Part shown: positions 36,178 through 45,871 of the stretch, piece by piece | Layout: the number at the start of each line of letters is the position of its first letter | How positions within the stretch are numbered: position 1 is the first letter of the stretch | Assembly: GCA_027490725.1 (NCBI GenBank) | Contig: JAIXXN010000008.1 | Span: forward strand, 1-64,000 | Reading direction: 5' to 3' | Length of the DNA: 64,000 nucleotides | Origin: Oxalobacteraceae bacterium | GTDB taxonomy: Bacteria; Pseudomonadota; Gammaproteobacteria; Burkholderiales; Burkholderiaceae_D | Notes under the pieces: generated by a model | Database searches by the model: none | What the model was told of the DNA's origin: nothing | The model's input: the letters and a program-made list of their open reading frames with translations, nothing else | Position numbers and translations under genes: made by a program

Positions 36178-38346
36178 ATGAATCTGGATGAAGCACTACA
36201 GACTTTTATTACCGAGAGTCGCGAACTGCTGGAAGAGATGGAAAACGCTTTGCTGAACGTCGATCTGGCGGGCGATCAGAGCGAGGCGATCAATGCGATT
36301 TTCCGTGCTGCGCATACCATCAAAGGTTCGGCAGGGCTGTTCAGTCTCGATCATATCGTCGCCTTCACCCACGTGGTGGAAAGTCTGCTCGATGGCGTGC
36401 GTGATGGCCGCATCCAGCTCAACGATGAAATGATTGTGCTGCTGCTGTCCTGCTGTGACTATCTGTCGGAGATGACCGATGCGCTGGCTGCCGGCCGGCT
36501 GGAAGCCGATCCCGATACCGCGCCGCAGGGCGAGATGCTGTTGATGCAACTGCGCCGCCACATGGACGGCGATGCTGCCGATAACGATGCGGCGGCACAG
36601 ACCCCGCTGACCCTGGCGGCGGAGCCGGGTGTGGAACGCATCGATCAGGAGCGGGGGCATAGCGACTACTGGCATATTTCGTTGCGCTTCGGGCGCGAAG
36701 TACTGCAGAACGGCATGGATCCGATTGCGTTTCTACGCTATCTCGGCAAGCTCGGTCGCATTACCGGGATTGCCACCATTCCCGACGCGCTGCCCGCCGC
36801 AGAGGAAATGGATGCCGAGCAGTGCTACCTCGGTTTCGAGATCGCCTTTGACAGTAGCGCCGACCGGGAAGCCATCGCCGGAGTGTTCGAATTTGTGCAG
36901 GATGACTGCGAGATCCGGATTATTCCGCCGCACAGCAAGGTATCGCATTATGTGGATCTGATCCGCGCACTGCCGGAACAGGGCGTGCGCCTAGGAGAAA
37001 TGCTGGTGCGTTGTGGCAGCGTTACGGCGCATGAACTGGCTGGCGCCCTGCAGCAGCAGGCGGAATCCAACGATGAAGCGGCGCCGCAGCAGCTGGGCAG
37101 CATTCTGGTCGATGGTGGCAATGTGCCGCCGGTGGTGGTGGAGGCGGCGCTGGCCAAGCAGAAGCAGGTCAGCGAGCAGAAAGCACAGGAGAGCCGCTCG
37201 ATCCGGGTCGATTCCGACAAGCTCGATCGCCTCATCGATCTGGTGGGGGAGCTGATCATCGCTGGTGCGCGTACCAGCATGGTTGGCCAGCATTTGCAAA
37301 GCGCAGAACTGCAGGAGTGCACCTCGACCTTATCCGGACTGGTGGAAGAAGTGCGCGATGCCGCGCTGGAACTGCGGATGGTGAAAATCGGCGCAACCTT
37401 CAATCGCTTCCAGCGTGTGGTGCATGACGTGGCGCGCGAACTGGGCAAGGATATCGGCCTGATCATCGATGGTGAAGAAGCCGAGCTGGATAAAACCGTG
37501 GTCGAGAAAATCGGCGATCCGCTGATGCATCTGGTACGCAATGCCATGGATCACGGCATCGAGCCGGCCGGCCAGCGGCTGGCGACCGGCAAGCCGGCCA
37601 AGGGCATGATCAAGCTGAATGCCTTCCATGAGTCGGGCAGCATCGTCATCGAGGTCAGCGATGATGGTGGTGGCCTGCGCAAAGACCGGATACTGGCCAA
37701 GGCGATTGAGCGCGGGCTGGTCGATCCGGAGCGCAAACTCAGTGACAGCGAAATCTACAATCTGATTTTCGAAGCGGGTTTTTCGACCGCGGAAAAAATC
37801 ACCAATCTGTCCGGCCGCGGGGTCGGCATGGATGTGGTCAAGCGCAATATCCAGGCGCTGCGCGGCAGTGTCGACATCAGCAGCAAGGAAGGCGCGGGCA
37901 CCACCGTCAGCGTGCGCCTGCCGCTAACGCTGGCCATCATTGACGGCTTCCTGGTGCAGGTGGGCGGATCGGTATTCGTGATCCCGCTCGACATGATCGA
38001 GGAGTGCATCGAATATGCCACCGAACCGGGGCAGGACTACTGCAATCTGCGCGGTCAGGTGCTGCCCTTCGTGCGCCTGCGCGAGCTATTCCGCCTCGAG
38101 GGTGCGGCCACGCGGCGCGAGAGTATCGTGGTGCTCAAGCTGGGCAACCAGCGCGCCGGTCTGGTGGTCGATACCCTGCTGGGCGAATTCCAGACCGTGA
38201 TTAAGCCTCTCAGTCCACTGTTCAGCGAAGTGCGCTGCATTAGCGGCTCCACCATTCTAGGCAGCGGTGAAGTCGCCCTGATTCTCGATGTGGGCTCGCT
38301 GATGCAGGCGGTCAGCGGCAAGGGTGCTGCGGCACTGGCCGCCTGA
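36178..38346 (+). CDS. cheA: Chemotaxis histidine kinase CheA
   Basis: The 722-residue kinase has a P1 domain with phosphorylated H46 in FRAAHTIKGSAGLF. The dimerisation helices begin at SIRVDSDKLDRLIDLVGEL (about residue 341). The ATPase shows LMHLVRNAMDHGIE, VSDDGGGL and SGRGVGMDVV. A CheW-like P5 forms the C-terminus. Instead of a normal P2, residues of about 160-340 hold an unusual insert with two similar stretches, LGEMLVRCGSVTAHELAGAL and LGSILVDGGNVPPVVVEAAL, which resemble the N-terminal repeat of type II secretion GspE. GAGGG precedes the start. Confidence 0.95.
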   Translation: MNLDEALQTFITESRELLEEMENALLNVDLAGDQSEAINAIFRAAHTIKGSAGLFSLDHIVAFTHVVESLLDGVRDGRIQLNDEMIVLLLSCCDYLSEMTDALAAGRLEADPDTAPQGEMLLMQLRRHMDGDAADNDAAAQTPLTLAAEPGVERIDQERGHSDYWHISLRFGREVLQNGMDPIAFLRYLGKLGRITGIATIPDALPAAEEMDAEQCYLGFEIAFDSSADREAIAGVFEFVQDDCEIRIIPPHSKVSHYVDLIRALPEQGVRLGEMLVRCGSVTAHELAGALQQQAESNDEAAPQQLGSILVDGGNVPPVVVEAALAKQKQVSEQKAQESRSIRVDSDKLDRLIDLVGELIIAGARTSMVGQHLQSAELQECTSTLSGLVEEVRDAALELRMVKIGATFNRFQRVVHDVARELGKDIGLIIDGEEAELDKTVVEKIGDPLMHLVRNAMDHGIEPAGQRLATGKPAKGMIKLNAFHESGSIVIEVSDDGGGLRKDRILAKAIERGLVDPERKLSDSEIYNLIFEAGFSTAEKITNLSGRGVGMDVVKRNIQALRGSVDISSKEGAGTTVSVRLPLTLAIIDGFLVQVGGSVFVIPLDMIEECIEYATEPGQDYCNLRGQVLPFVRLRELFRLEGAATRRESIVVLKLGNQRAGLVVDTLLGEFQTVIKPLSPLFSEVRCISGSTILGSGEVALILDVGSLMQAVSGKGAAALAA

Positions 38347-38395
38347 TAGCCGAGCCAACAGCACCAGGACAGTAGCCAGAAAGTACGAGGAGACT

Positions 38396-38971
38396 ATGCA
38401 TACCGCTGCGATTTCATCAGGCCTAGCCCAGCAGGCTGTTACCTACGGCAGTAGCGCGCTGGTCGCGCTGCAAGGGAGTGCCGACCGGCCCAGCCAGTTC
38501 CTGACATTTCTGCTCAATGAGGAGCCGTATGCCATCGGCATCCTGCACATCAAGGAGATTATCGAATACGGCAGTCTGGCGGCGGTGCCGATGATGCCGG
38601 CCTGTGTGCGCGGCGTGATCAATCTGCGTGGCGCGGTGGTGCCGGTGGTCGATCTGTCGGCCCGCTTTGGCCGTGCGGCCAGCGTGATCGGAAAACGCAG
38701 TTGTATCGTCATCGTCGAAGTCGATAGCGAGGATGGGCAGAGCAAACAGGTACTGGGCATGCTGGTCGACGCCGTTAATGCGGTGGTGGAAATTGCCTGT
38801 GACGATATCGAAGCGGCGCCCAGTTTCGGCACCCGCATCCGGCCCGACTTCATCGCTGGCATCGGTAAGAGCCGGGGCAAGTTCGTGATCCTGCTGGACA
38901 TCAACCGCGTGCTGGCCAGCGAAGAGATTATCGAGCTGACGCGTGGCAGTGTCGCCAGCCACTTACGTTAA
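38396..38971 (+). CDS. cheW: CheW-type coupling protein 1
   Basis: The 191-residue protein links receptors to CheA. The CheW fold is visible from FLTFLLNEEPYAIGILHIKEI, through the conserved ACVRGVINLRGAVVPVVDL, to FVILLDINRVL. The N-terminus is about 35 residues longer than the domain and low in structure. The ATG at 38396 follows GAGGAG at four bases. A longer reading from 38324 would overlap cheA and lacks a ribosome site. Confidence 0.94.
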   Translation: MHTAAISSGLAQQAVTYGSSALVALQGSADRPSQFLTFLLNEEPYAIGILHIKEIIEYGSLAAVPMMPACVRGVINLRGAVVPVVDLSARFGRAASVIGKRSCIVIVEVDSEDGQSKQVLGMLVDAVNAVVEIACDDIEAAPSFGTRIRPDFIAGIGKSRGKFVILLDINRVLASEEIIELTRGSVASHLR

Positions 38972-38983
38972 GGAGCTGACGCG

Positions 38984-39790
38984 ATGGCGGTGGTGGCGCT
39001 GACCGACAAGGAGTTCTCGCAATTCCAGCGTTTCATTTACGAAGCGGCGGGAATCTCCATGGCCAACGGTAAGCAGGCACTGGTCAGCGGACGGCTGGCC
39101 AAGCGACTGGCGCATTACCAGTTGAATAGCTACGGCGAGTATCTGCGCCTGCTGGAAAGCCGCGAGCAGGCCAGTGAATTGCAGGTGGCGGTGGATCTGC
39201 TAACCACCAACGAGACCTATTTTTTCCGCGAGCCGAAACACTTTTCGCTGTTGCGCGAGCTGGCACAGGAAGCGCAGCTTGCACGGCGCGGCATGCGGGT
39301 CTGGAGTGCTGCCAGTTCCACTGGCGAAGAGGCCTACAGCATCGCCATGGTGCTGGCCGATGTGCTGGGCGAAGCGACGTGGGAAGTGCTGGGTACCGAC
39401 ATCAGCACGCGGGTACTTGAGCGCGCCCGCTTTGGTCACTATGTGATGGAGCGCGCCAGCGGCGTGCCGCAGGACCTGCTGAAACGCTACTGTCTGAAGG
39501 GGCAGGGCAAGCAGGAGGGCACCATGCTGATCGAACGCAGTTTGCGCCAGCGTGTGAAGTTCATGCATATGAACCTGAACCAGCCCCTGCCAAAGCTGGG
39601 CAGCTTCGATGTGATCTTCCTGCGTAACGTGATGATCTACTTTAATCTGGAAACCAAGCGGCAGGTGGTGGCACGCCTGCTGGCGCAATTGCGACCCGGC
39701 GGCTATCTGCTGATCGGCCATTCGGAAACACTGAACGACATCAATGACACCTTGCAGGCAGTGGCGCCATCGATTTATCGCAAACCATGA
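38984..39790 (+). CDS. cheR: Chemoreceptor methyltransferase CheR
   Basis: CheR (268 residues) methylates glutamates of receptors using S-adenosylmethionine. The N-terminal helical domain (residues 1-75) is followed by the conserved LTTNETYFFREPKHF, the SAM site VWSAASSTGEEAYSIAM, GTDISTRVLERAR, and FDVIFLRNVMIYF. AAGGAG lies just before the start. The last bases overlap the cheD start (ATGA). Confidence 0.96.
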   Translation: MAVVALTDKEFSQFQRFIYEAAGISMANGKQALVSGRLAKRLAHYQLNSYGEYLRLLESREQASELQVAVDLLTTNETYFFREPKHFSLLRELAQEAQLARRGMRVWSAASSTGEEAYSIAMVLADVLGEATWEVLGTDISTRVLERARFGHYVMERASGVPQDLLKRYCLKGQGKQEGTMLIERSLRQRVKFMHMNLNQPLPKLGSFDVIFLRNVMIYFNLETKRQVVARLLAQLRPGGYLLIGHSETLNDINDTLQAVAPSIYRKP

Positions 39791-40305
39791 CCGCCATGCC
39801 CGATTCCAAAGTGATCGATATTTTTCTAATGCCGGGAGATTACTTCGTCGGCGATGAACAGTATCGGGTGCGCACTTTGCTCGGCTCGTGCGTGTCGGTG
39901 ACGTTGTGGCATCCGCGCATGCGCATCGGCGCCATGTCGCACTTTCAGCTCCCCGGAGAAGGGCGGCGCCGTGCCCACAGTCAGCCGGGTATTTACGGCG
40001 CCGATGCGATGCAACTGATGTTCGCAGGACTGAGCAGCCGTGGCGTGCCGCTGATGCAGTGTCAGGGCAAGATTTTTGGCGGAGGGGCGATGTTCCCGGG
40101 ACGTGGAAAAACGGTCGATATAGGCACCCAGAATGGCGATTTTGCGCGCAGCTATCTACAGCAGCATGAGATTACTCTGGTGTCCGAAAGCCTGTTCGGA
40201 GTCGGCCATCGGCAATTGATATTCTCGATACGGAGCGGCGAAGTACTGAGCCGTCAGGTCGCGCCCGAACTGGCGCTGGTCGGCGCGACCAAGAAAAAAG
40301 GATAG
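39787..40305 (+). CDS. cheD: Chemoreceptor glutamine deamidase CheD
   Basis: CheD (172 residues) deamidates receptor glutamines and in some bacteria cooperates with CheC phosphatase. The catalytic cysteine C35 is in [12 protein letters not shown] and the histidine H52 is in GAMSHFQLP. The nearby [12 protein letters not shown] loop is typical. The gene overlaps cheR by four bases and stops two bases before cheB, so cheR, cheD and cheB form a tight translational block for receptor adaptation. No cheC is present in the window. Confidence 0.94.
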   Translation: MTAMPDSKVIDIFLMPGDYFVGDEQYRVRTLLGSCVSVTLWHPRMRIGAMSHFQLPGEGRRRAHSQPGIYGADAMQLMFAGLSSRGVPLMQCQGKIFGGGAMFPGRGKTVDIGTQNGDFARSYLQQHEITLVSESLFGVGHRQLIFSIRSGEVLSRQVAPELALVGATKKKG

Positions 40306-40307
40306 GC

Positions 40308-41381
40308 ATGAGTAGAATTAACGTAATGATTGTGGATGATTCGGCGGTGGTGCGGCAGGTGCTGAGCGGCTTGCTGAACGACGCGCCGGGCATCAGCGTC
40401 AGTTATGCGGTAGCCAATCCGCTGCTGGCGATGGACCGTATGAAAGTGCAGTGGCCGGATGTGATCGTGCTGGATGTGGAAATGCCGAAAATGGACGGGA
40501 TTACCTTTCTGCGCAAGATCATGGCGGAACGTCCTACGCCGGTGGTGATCTGCTCGACGCTGACCGAGAAGGGCGCGCAGACCTCGATGGAGGCTCTGAG
40601 CGCCGGTGCGGTGGCGATCATCACCAAGCCGCGGCTCGATCTGAAACAGTTTTTGCATGACAGCGCCGACGAGCTGATTTCGGCGGTGCGCGCCGCTGCC
40701 GGTGCGCGGGTTGGCAAACTGGCCAACCGTCCTGCGCCGCCACCGGTGACGGCCAAGCTGAATGCCGACGCCGTGCTGCCGCCGCTTGATAGCCGGCCGA
40801 TGACCACTACTACCGAGCGGGTGGTGGCGATCGGCACCTCGACTGGTGGCACGCAGGCACTGGAAGAAGTCCTGACCGCACTGCCACGCGTCGCGCCGGG
40901 GATTGTGGTGGTACAGCACATGCCGGAAAAATTCACGGCGGCGTTTGCCGCGCGGCTCGATAGCGTGTGTCAGGTGCGGGTCAAGGAAGCGGCGAATAAC
41001 GACCGCGTGCTGCAAGGTCAGGTACTGATTGCCCCCGGCGGCAAACATATGCTGTTACGCCGTACCGGCGCGCAGTATTTCGTCGAAGTGGTCGATGGCC
41101 CACTGGTTAACCGGCACCGGCCTTCGGTGGATGTGCTGTTCCGTTCTGCGGCGCGCGCGGCGGGCGCGAATGCGCTGGGCGTGATCATGACCGGCATGGG
41201 TGACGACGGCGCTGCCGGCATGCTGGAAATGCACAAGGCTGGTGCGCGCACGGTCGCGCAGGATGAAGCTAGCTGTGTGGTGTATGGCATGCCTAAAGAA
41301 GCGGTCAAGCGTGGCGGGGTGGAGAAGTCGCTGCCGCTGAACCTGATCTATCGTGAAATTCTGCAACAGCTTTCCTATTGA
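40308..41381 (+). CDS. cheB: Protein-glutamate methylesterase CheB
   Basis: CheB (357 residues) removes receptor methyl groups after phosphorylation by CheA. The N-terminal receiver has [12 protein letters not shown] and the phospho-acceptor in [12 protein letters not shown]. The C-terminal esterase has the Ser in [14 protein letters not shown], the His in [14 protein letters not shown] and the Asp in [10 protein letters not shown], giving a complete catalytic triad. The stop overlaps a possible TTG start of the next gene. Confidence 0.96.
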   Translation: MSRINVMIVDDSAVVRQVLSGLLNDAPGISVSYAVANPLLAMDRMKVQWPDVIVLDVEMPKMDGITFLRKIMAERPTPVVICSTLTEKGAQTSMEALSAGAVAIITKPRLDLKQFLHDSADELISAVRAAAGARVGKLANRPAPPPVTAKLNADAVLPPLDSRPMTTTTERVVAIGTSTGGTQALEEVLTALPRVAPGIVVVQHMPEKFTAAFAARLDSVCQVRVKEAANNDRVLQGQVLIAPGGKHMLLRRTGAQYFVEVVDGPLVNRHRPSVDVLFRSAARAAGANALGVIMTGMGDDGAAGMLEMHKAGARTVAQDEASCVVYGMPKEAVKRGGVEKSLPLNLIYREILQQLSY

Positions 41382-41392
41382 ACGGCGCCGCG

Positions 41393-42667
41393 ATGAATCA
41401 GTCAATACAAGGCAGTACGCCGCAGCACCTGCCTGCGCAACGACCGTGGGCGGGCCAGCGCGTGCTGGTGGTGGAGGACAGTCAGGTGCAGCGCAGCTAT
41501 CTGGCCGGACTGCTGCGCCAGCTCGAGTTTGGCGAGATTCTGGAAGCGGGAGATGGCAACGAAGCCTTGCAAGTGCTAGAGCGCTTTGGTGAGGATGCGA
41601 CCTATCTGGTGCTGACGGATCTGGAAATGCCGGGCATGGATGGGATCGAGCTGACCTGCCAGTTGCGCGAACGGCGGCTGGCACGCCACCTGATTGTGGT
41701 CAGTGCGCGCGATCCGCGGCTGCTGGAGGTCATTGAAAGTATGAGTTTCGAAGCTGGCAGCATCGACCTGCTAGGTACCTTGCTGAAGCCGGTGCAGCTC
41801 GATGCGCTGGCGATGCTGCTGGCCCGGGCTGGCTGTCAGTCGGAGCCGCGTCCGGCCTGCGCCCAGCCTGACCGGCCCTGCCATGAGGTGCTGGCGCAAG
41901 CCATCGCGGAGAAACAGTTTGTGCCGTATTTCCAGCCCAAGATTGCCATCGCCAATGGCCATCTGCGCGGGCTGGAAGCGCTGGCGCGCTGGCAGCATCC
42001 GCAGCGCGGCGTGCTGGCGCCGCTGCATTTTATCGAGGCGCTGGAAGGTACGCCGCTGATGGCGGAGTTCACCCTGCTGATGGTGCAGCAGGTGCTGGAC
42101 CGGCTGACCGAATGGCGCCATGCCGGCTTGCCGCCGGTAGCGGTGGCCGTCAACCTGTCGGCCGACAATCTGGCCGATCGCGACTTCATCGCCCGGCTGA
42201 CGGATCTGGTGATGACTTCTGGTGTGCCGACCTCGTCGCTGGTGTGGGAGGTGACGGAGACGGCCGTTATGCGGCAGCTGTCGCAGGCGCTGACCAATAT
42301 GGGGCGCTTGCGCCTGATGGGCTTCGGGCTGGCGATGGACGATTTCGGCATCGGCTATTCGTCGATGCAGCAGTTTGCCCGCTGTCCGTTTACCGAGTTG
42401 AAAATCGACCGGGCATTCGTCAACGGTGCGGCGCAGTGGCCGAACCGGCTCGGGGTGTTGAAAGGCGCGCTGGATCTGGCACGGAGTCTGAACGTGGCAA
42501 CCGTGGCCGAAGGGGTGGAGTTGCTGGAAGACTGGCAGTTGCTGGGCAAGCTGGGTTGCGATATGGCGCAGGGATATTTACTGGCCAAACCGATGCCGGC
42601 GCAAGAACTGGTGGGATGGATCAAGCATGACCGACGCCGTTTGCGGGCGCTGGCCGAACAAAATTAA
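41393..42667 (+). CDS. REC-EAL response regulator (c-di-GMP phosphodiesterase)
   Basis: The 424-residue protein has a receiver domain (VEDSQVQRSYL, acceptor aspartate in VLTDLEMPGMDG) and a C-terminal EAL domain. The EAL catalytic residues are all visible: GLEALARW, AVNLSADNL, VWEVTETAV, AMDDFGIGYSS, LKIDRAFV, EGVEL and QGYLLAKP. It should therefore degrade c-di-GMP when active. Phosphorylation by the operon's CheA would connect chemosensing to c-di-GMP. The ATG at 41393 was chosen. A TTG at 41378, overlapping the cheB stop, is also possible. Confidence 0.92.
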   Translation: MNQSIQGSTPQHLPAQRPWAGQRVLVVEDSQVQRSYLAGLLRQLEFGEILEAGDGNEALQVLERFGEDATYLVLTDLEMPGMDGIELTCQLRERRLARHLIVVSARDPRLLEVIESMSFEAGSIDLLGTLLKPVQLDALAMLLARAGCQSEPRPACAQPDRPCHEVLAQAIAEKQFVPYFQPKIAIANGHLRGLEALARWQHPQRGVLAPLHFIEALEGTPLMAEFTLLMVQQVLDRLTEWRHAGLPPVAVAVNLSADNLADRDFIARLTDLVMTSGVPTSSLVWEVTETAVMRQLSQALTNMGRLRLMGFGLAMDDFGIGYSSMQQFARCPFTELKIDRAFVNGAAQWPNRLGVLKGALDLARSLNVATVAEGVELLEDWQLLGKLGCDMAQGYLLAKPMPAQELVGWIKHDRRRLRALAEQN

Positions 42668-42706
42668 AAATAATCTTATTGCGTCTCAACACGGAGGGGA
42701 ATCACT

Positions 42707-44392
42707 ATGTTTTCGACTTTAACGGTGCGCGCCAAAATTACCATGCTGTTGACCATTGCGGTACTGGCGCTGGTCGTGGTGGTGGTGCTGGCCTTCAATG
42801 GCTTGAAGCAGGATGCGCAGATGCTGGACGAAATCGGCCGTAACCGCATGCCCTCCGTGCAGGCGCTGCTTGAGATCAATGAAGGCAAGACGGCGCTGCG
42901 CTCTTCGAGTCGCGCAATCGATGCGTTGGCACTATATCCGGAAGAGGTGGCCACGCTGTCGCATGAACTAAAGCGCAAGCAGGAGATTTTCGCAGCGATC
43001 GATAAGTCGTGGAAAGTCTACGATGCTTTGCCTCAGGAGCCGGAAGAAGCCAAAGTCTGGGAGACTTTTGTCAAGCAATGGAATATCTGGAAAGCCCGTG
43101 ATACCAAGATTAACGAGGTGGCAGCGCAAATCGTACGTAGCGATCCGGCCAAGCGTAAAGAACTGTTTGAAGAGCTACACCGTACCCTGAACGAGAATCG
43201 CGCAACCTTCCATGACGTGGACGAAGGCCTGGGGAAACTGGTGAGTCTGAATGCCGGCTACGGCGAGGCCGCAGTGAAGCAGGCCGAGCATCAATCAGGG
43301 GAAGCGCGCAAGCTGATGACGATCGCGTCCGCCGCTGCGCTGGCCTTGCTGGTGGGGTTCGGCTTGCTGATCCTGAACGGCATCATGAAGCAGCTCGGTG
43401 GCGATCCTGGCTATGCGGCGGAAATCGTACGTCAGGTGGCCGAAGGTGATCTAAGTGCTGACGTAGTTTTGAAAACGGGCGACACTAGCAGCCTGCTGGC
43501 GGCCATGAAAGGCATGATCGAAAAGCTCTCGCATGTCGTCAATGAGGTCAACAACGGCGCCGAAGCGCTGGCCAGTGCCTCGGAAGAAGTCAGTGCTACT
43601 GCGCAGGCACTGTCGCAGGCGGCCAGCGAGCAGGCTGCCGGCACCGAACAAACCAGTGCTTCGGTGGAGCAGATGACCGCCTCGATTTCGCAGAACACCG
43701 AGAACGCCCGCGTCACCGATGGTATTGCCAGCAAGGCGGCGCTGGAAGCGGCCGAAGGCGGTGAAGCCGTGAAATCGACCGTGGCAGCAATGCAGCAGAT
43801 CGCCAAGAAAATCAGCATCATCGACGATATCGCGTATCAGACCAATCTGCTGGCGCTGAATGCAGCGATCGAAGCGGCGCGCGCCGGGGAGCATGGCAAG
43901 GGCTTTGCCGTGGTGGCCGCCGAAGTGCGCAAGCTGGCCGAGCGCAGTCAGGTGGCGGCCCAGGAAATCGAACAGGTGGCGTCGAGCAGCGTGGAACTGG
44001 CCGATAAAGCCGGACGTCTGCTGGACGAAATGGTGCCGAATATCCGTCGCACCTCGAATCTGGTGCAGGAGATTACGGCCGCTTCGGAAGAGCAATCGGC
44101 TGGTGTTGGCCAGATCAATTCCGCCGTGACGCAACTGAGCCAGACCACCCAGCAGAATGCTTCCAGCTCCGAGGAGCTGGCTGCTACGGCAGAGGAGATG
44201 AGCAGTCAGGCCGAGCAACTGCAGCAGACCATGTCCTTCTTCAAGCTGGCAAGCGGCAACCGCAGCGTGCAGCCGGCCGTGGTGATGCGCAAGCCTGCTA
44301 AGCGGTCTGGTCGCAACGTGACTAGCGTGGCGAGCAACCGGCGCATGGCGGAAATGAGCGAGCCGGACGAGTCGCACTTCGTTAAATTCTGA
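42707..44392 (+). CDS. Methyl-accepting chemotaxis protein with 4HB-type sensor
   Basis: The 561-residue transmembrane receptor has a first membrane segment (about 11-30), a periplasmic four-helix-bundle sensor (about 35-200), a second segment ([19 protein letters not shown]), a HAMP region, and a signalling domain with the tip [20 protein letters not shown]. The C-terminus HFVKF fits the CheR/CheB-tethering pentapeptide pattern x-aromatic-x-x-aromatic. GGAGGGG precedes the ATG. The adaptation enzymes in this operon therefore have a clear local substrate. The ligand is unknown. Confidence 0.94.
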   Translation: MFSTLTVRAKITMLLTIAVLALVVVVVLAFNGLKQDAQMLDEIGRNRMPSVQALLEINEGKTALRSSSRAIDALALYPEEVATLSHELKRKQEIFAAIDKSWKVYDALPQEPEEAKVWETFVKQWNIWKARDTKINEVAAQIVRSDPAKRKELFEELHRTLNENRATFHDVDEGLGKLVSLNAGYGEAAVKQAEHQSGEARKLMTIASAAALALLVGFGLLILNGIMKQLGGDPGYAAEIVRQVAEGDLSADVVLKTGDTSSLLAAMKGMIEKLSHVVNEVNNGAEALASASEEVSATAQALSQAASEQAAGTEQTSASVEQMTASISQNTENARVTDGIASKAALEAAEGGEAVKSTVAAMQQIAKKISIIDDIAYQTNLLALNAAIEAARAGEHGKGFAVVAAEVRKLAERSQVAAQEIEQVASSSVELADKAGRLLDEMVPNIRRTSNLVQEITAASEEQSAGVGQINSAVTQLSQTTQQNASSSEELAATAEEMSSQAEQLQQTMSFFKLASGNRSVQPAVVMRKPAKRSGRNVTSVASNRRMAEMSEPDESHFVKF

Positions 44393-44403
44393 GCGGGGCG
44401 GCG

Positions 44404-44946
44404 ATGAGCAGACTGACGCTATCGGACGCGCAGCCCGGGGTGGCTGCAGGGTCGACCCAGTATCTGAGTTTTATGCTGGGTCAGGAGATGTTCGCGATCG
44501 GCATTCTGGCGGTGCGCGAGATACTCGAATTTGCCGGTGTCACGCCGGTGCCGCAAATGCCGGCCTGTATCAGCGGCGTGATCAATCTGCGCGGCACGGC
44601 GGTACCGGTGCTGGATCTGGCGCGCCGGCTGGAGCGGGTGCCGGGTCCGATCAGCAAGCGCACCTGCATCATCGTGGTGGAAATTGCCAGTGCCGACGGG
44701 CCGTTCGTGATCGGGATACTGGTCGACGCGGTGAATGCGGTACTCGATATTGCCGCTAGCGAGGTCGAGGCGCCGCCCACTTTCGGTGCGCAGGTACGCG
44801 CCGAAATGTTGCAGGGGATCGGCAAGGTGCAGGGACGTTTTGTGCTGCTGCTGAATGTGCAGCATGTGGTGTCAGGCAGCGATCTGGCGCTACTGGCATC
44901 GAACGGCGTAACGCCGGCCGATGCCCTACCTGCCTTGAGTGCTTAA
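44404..44946 (+). CDS. cheW: CheW-type coupling protein 2
   Basis: The 180-residue CheW-fold protein has YLSFMLGQEMFAIGILAVRE, then ACISGVINLRGTAVPVLDLA and FVLLLNVQHVV. It is clearly related to the first CheW of this operon, especially over the NLRG core, but differs in both termini. Two CheW proteins and two receptors of different design suggest that each pair may form its own signalling array. The gene ends the operon. Its stop overlaps the stop of the convergent methyltransferase-like gene by four bases. Confidence 0.93.
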   Translation: MSRLTLSDAQPGVAAGSTQYLSFMLGQEMFAIGILAVREILEFAGVTPVPQMPACISGVINLRGTAVPVLDLARRLERVPGPISKRTCIIVVEIASADGPFVIGILVDAVNAVLDIAASEVEAPPTFGAQVRAEMLQGIGKVQGRFVLLLNVQHVVSGSDLALLASNGVTPADALPALSA

Positions 44947-45761
44947 GGCTTGATGAACTTCAGGGTCATGCGATCGCTTTCGCCGATCGCCTGATACTTG
45001 GCGCGATCCTCTTCCTTGTTGGCATAGGTCGGTGGCAGCGCCCAGACACCGTTTTTGTGGTCGGCGCTGTCTTTCGGGTTGGCGTTCACTTCCGACTTGG
45101 CCAGCAGTTTGAAGCCGGCCGCTTCTGCCAGACCGATCACATACTTCTCGTGCATATAGCCGCTACTGGCGCTGGCATCCTGCACCTTGCTGTCCGGCAG
45201 ACGGTGTTCCACGATGCCGAATACGCCGCCTTTTTTCAGGCTGGTGTAGACGCTGCCGAACAGCGCTTTCAGATTGTCCGGGCCATGCGGCATCCAGTTG
45301 TGGATGTTGCGGAAGGTGAGGACCAGATCGACGCTACCAGCGGGCGCGAAATCATATTTGCGCGGCGGTGCAAACACGCCCAGCGCAACCTTGTTATACG
45401 CTTCCGGTTTGGCATTCAGACGTGCCATGAAACGCTCGGCAGCTTTGCGTTCACCTTCACCTGGTGCGGCCAGATCACTGCCTGCGGCGATCAGTTTGCC
45501 GTGCTCGCGCAGATACGGCGCCAGAATCTCCGTGTACCAGCCGCCACCGGGGGCCAGTTCCACCACCGTCATGTTTGGCTGTATGCCGAAAAAGCTCAGC
45601 GTTTCGTAAGGATGGCGGTAGACGTCGCGCTCGACGTTGGCCGGGGTGCGCGTTGGCGCAGCAATCGCTGCCTTCAGCGCCGCGTCTTCGGCGGCCGTGG
45701 CGCCAGTGGCAGCGCATAACAGCATGGCCGAGGCCAGTGCCGTCAGTATGGTTCGTTTCAT
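44943..45761 (-). CDS. Exported SAM-dependent methyltransferase-like protein
   Basis: The 272-residue protein begins with a clear signal peptide (MKRTILTALASAMLLCAATGATAA). It continues as a class I methyltransferase fold: motif I VVELAPGGGWYTEIL, then DLVLTFRNIHNWM and LKKGGVFGIVEHR. It belongs to a group of predicted secreted methyltransferases. How S-adenosylmethionine would be available outside the cytoplasm is unknown, so it may bind another ligand. GAGGAG precedes the start. A good promoter and a five-copy hexamer array lie directly upstream. Confidence 0.88.
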   Translation of the reverse strand: MKRTILTALASAMLLCAATGATAAEDAALKAAIAAPTRTPANVERDVYRHPYETLSFFGIQPNMTVVELAPGGGWYTEILAPYLREHGKLIAAGSDLAAPGEGERKAAERFMARLNAKPEAYNKVALGVFAPPRKYDFAPAGSVDLVLTFRNIHNWMPHGPDNLKALFGSVYTSLKKGGVFGIVEHRLPDSKVQDASASSGYMHEKYVIGLAEAAGFKLLAKSEVNANPKDSADHKNGVWALPPTYANKEEDRAKYQAIGESDRMTLKFIKP

Positions 45762-45817
45762 GCGAAATCTCCTCAGGATACGGTGGTTAGTCGCGCTGGG
45801 TCAGCGCGTCCTGCGCG

Positions 45818-45846
45818 ATCATCGGCCAAGCCAGTCGGCAGGTCAA
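45818..45846 (-). promoter_or_regulatory. Promoter of the methyltransferase-like gene
   Basis: Read on the - strand, TTGACC (45846-45841) is followed by a 17-bp spacer and GATGAT (45823-45818). The start point would be near 45811, about 50 bases before the start codon. The -35 matches 5 of 6 bases and the -10 matches 4 of 6. Confidence 0.55.
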
Positions 45847-45871
45847 GTGAATTGAGATGCGTCGCCTGCGC

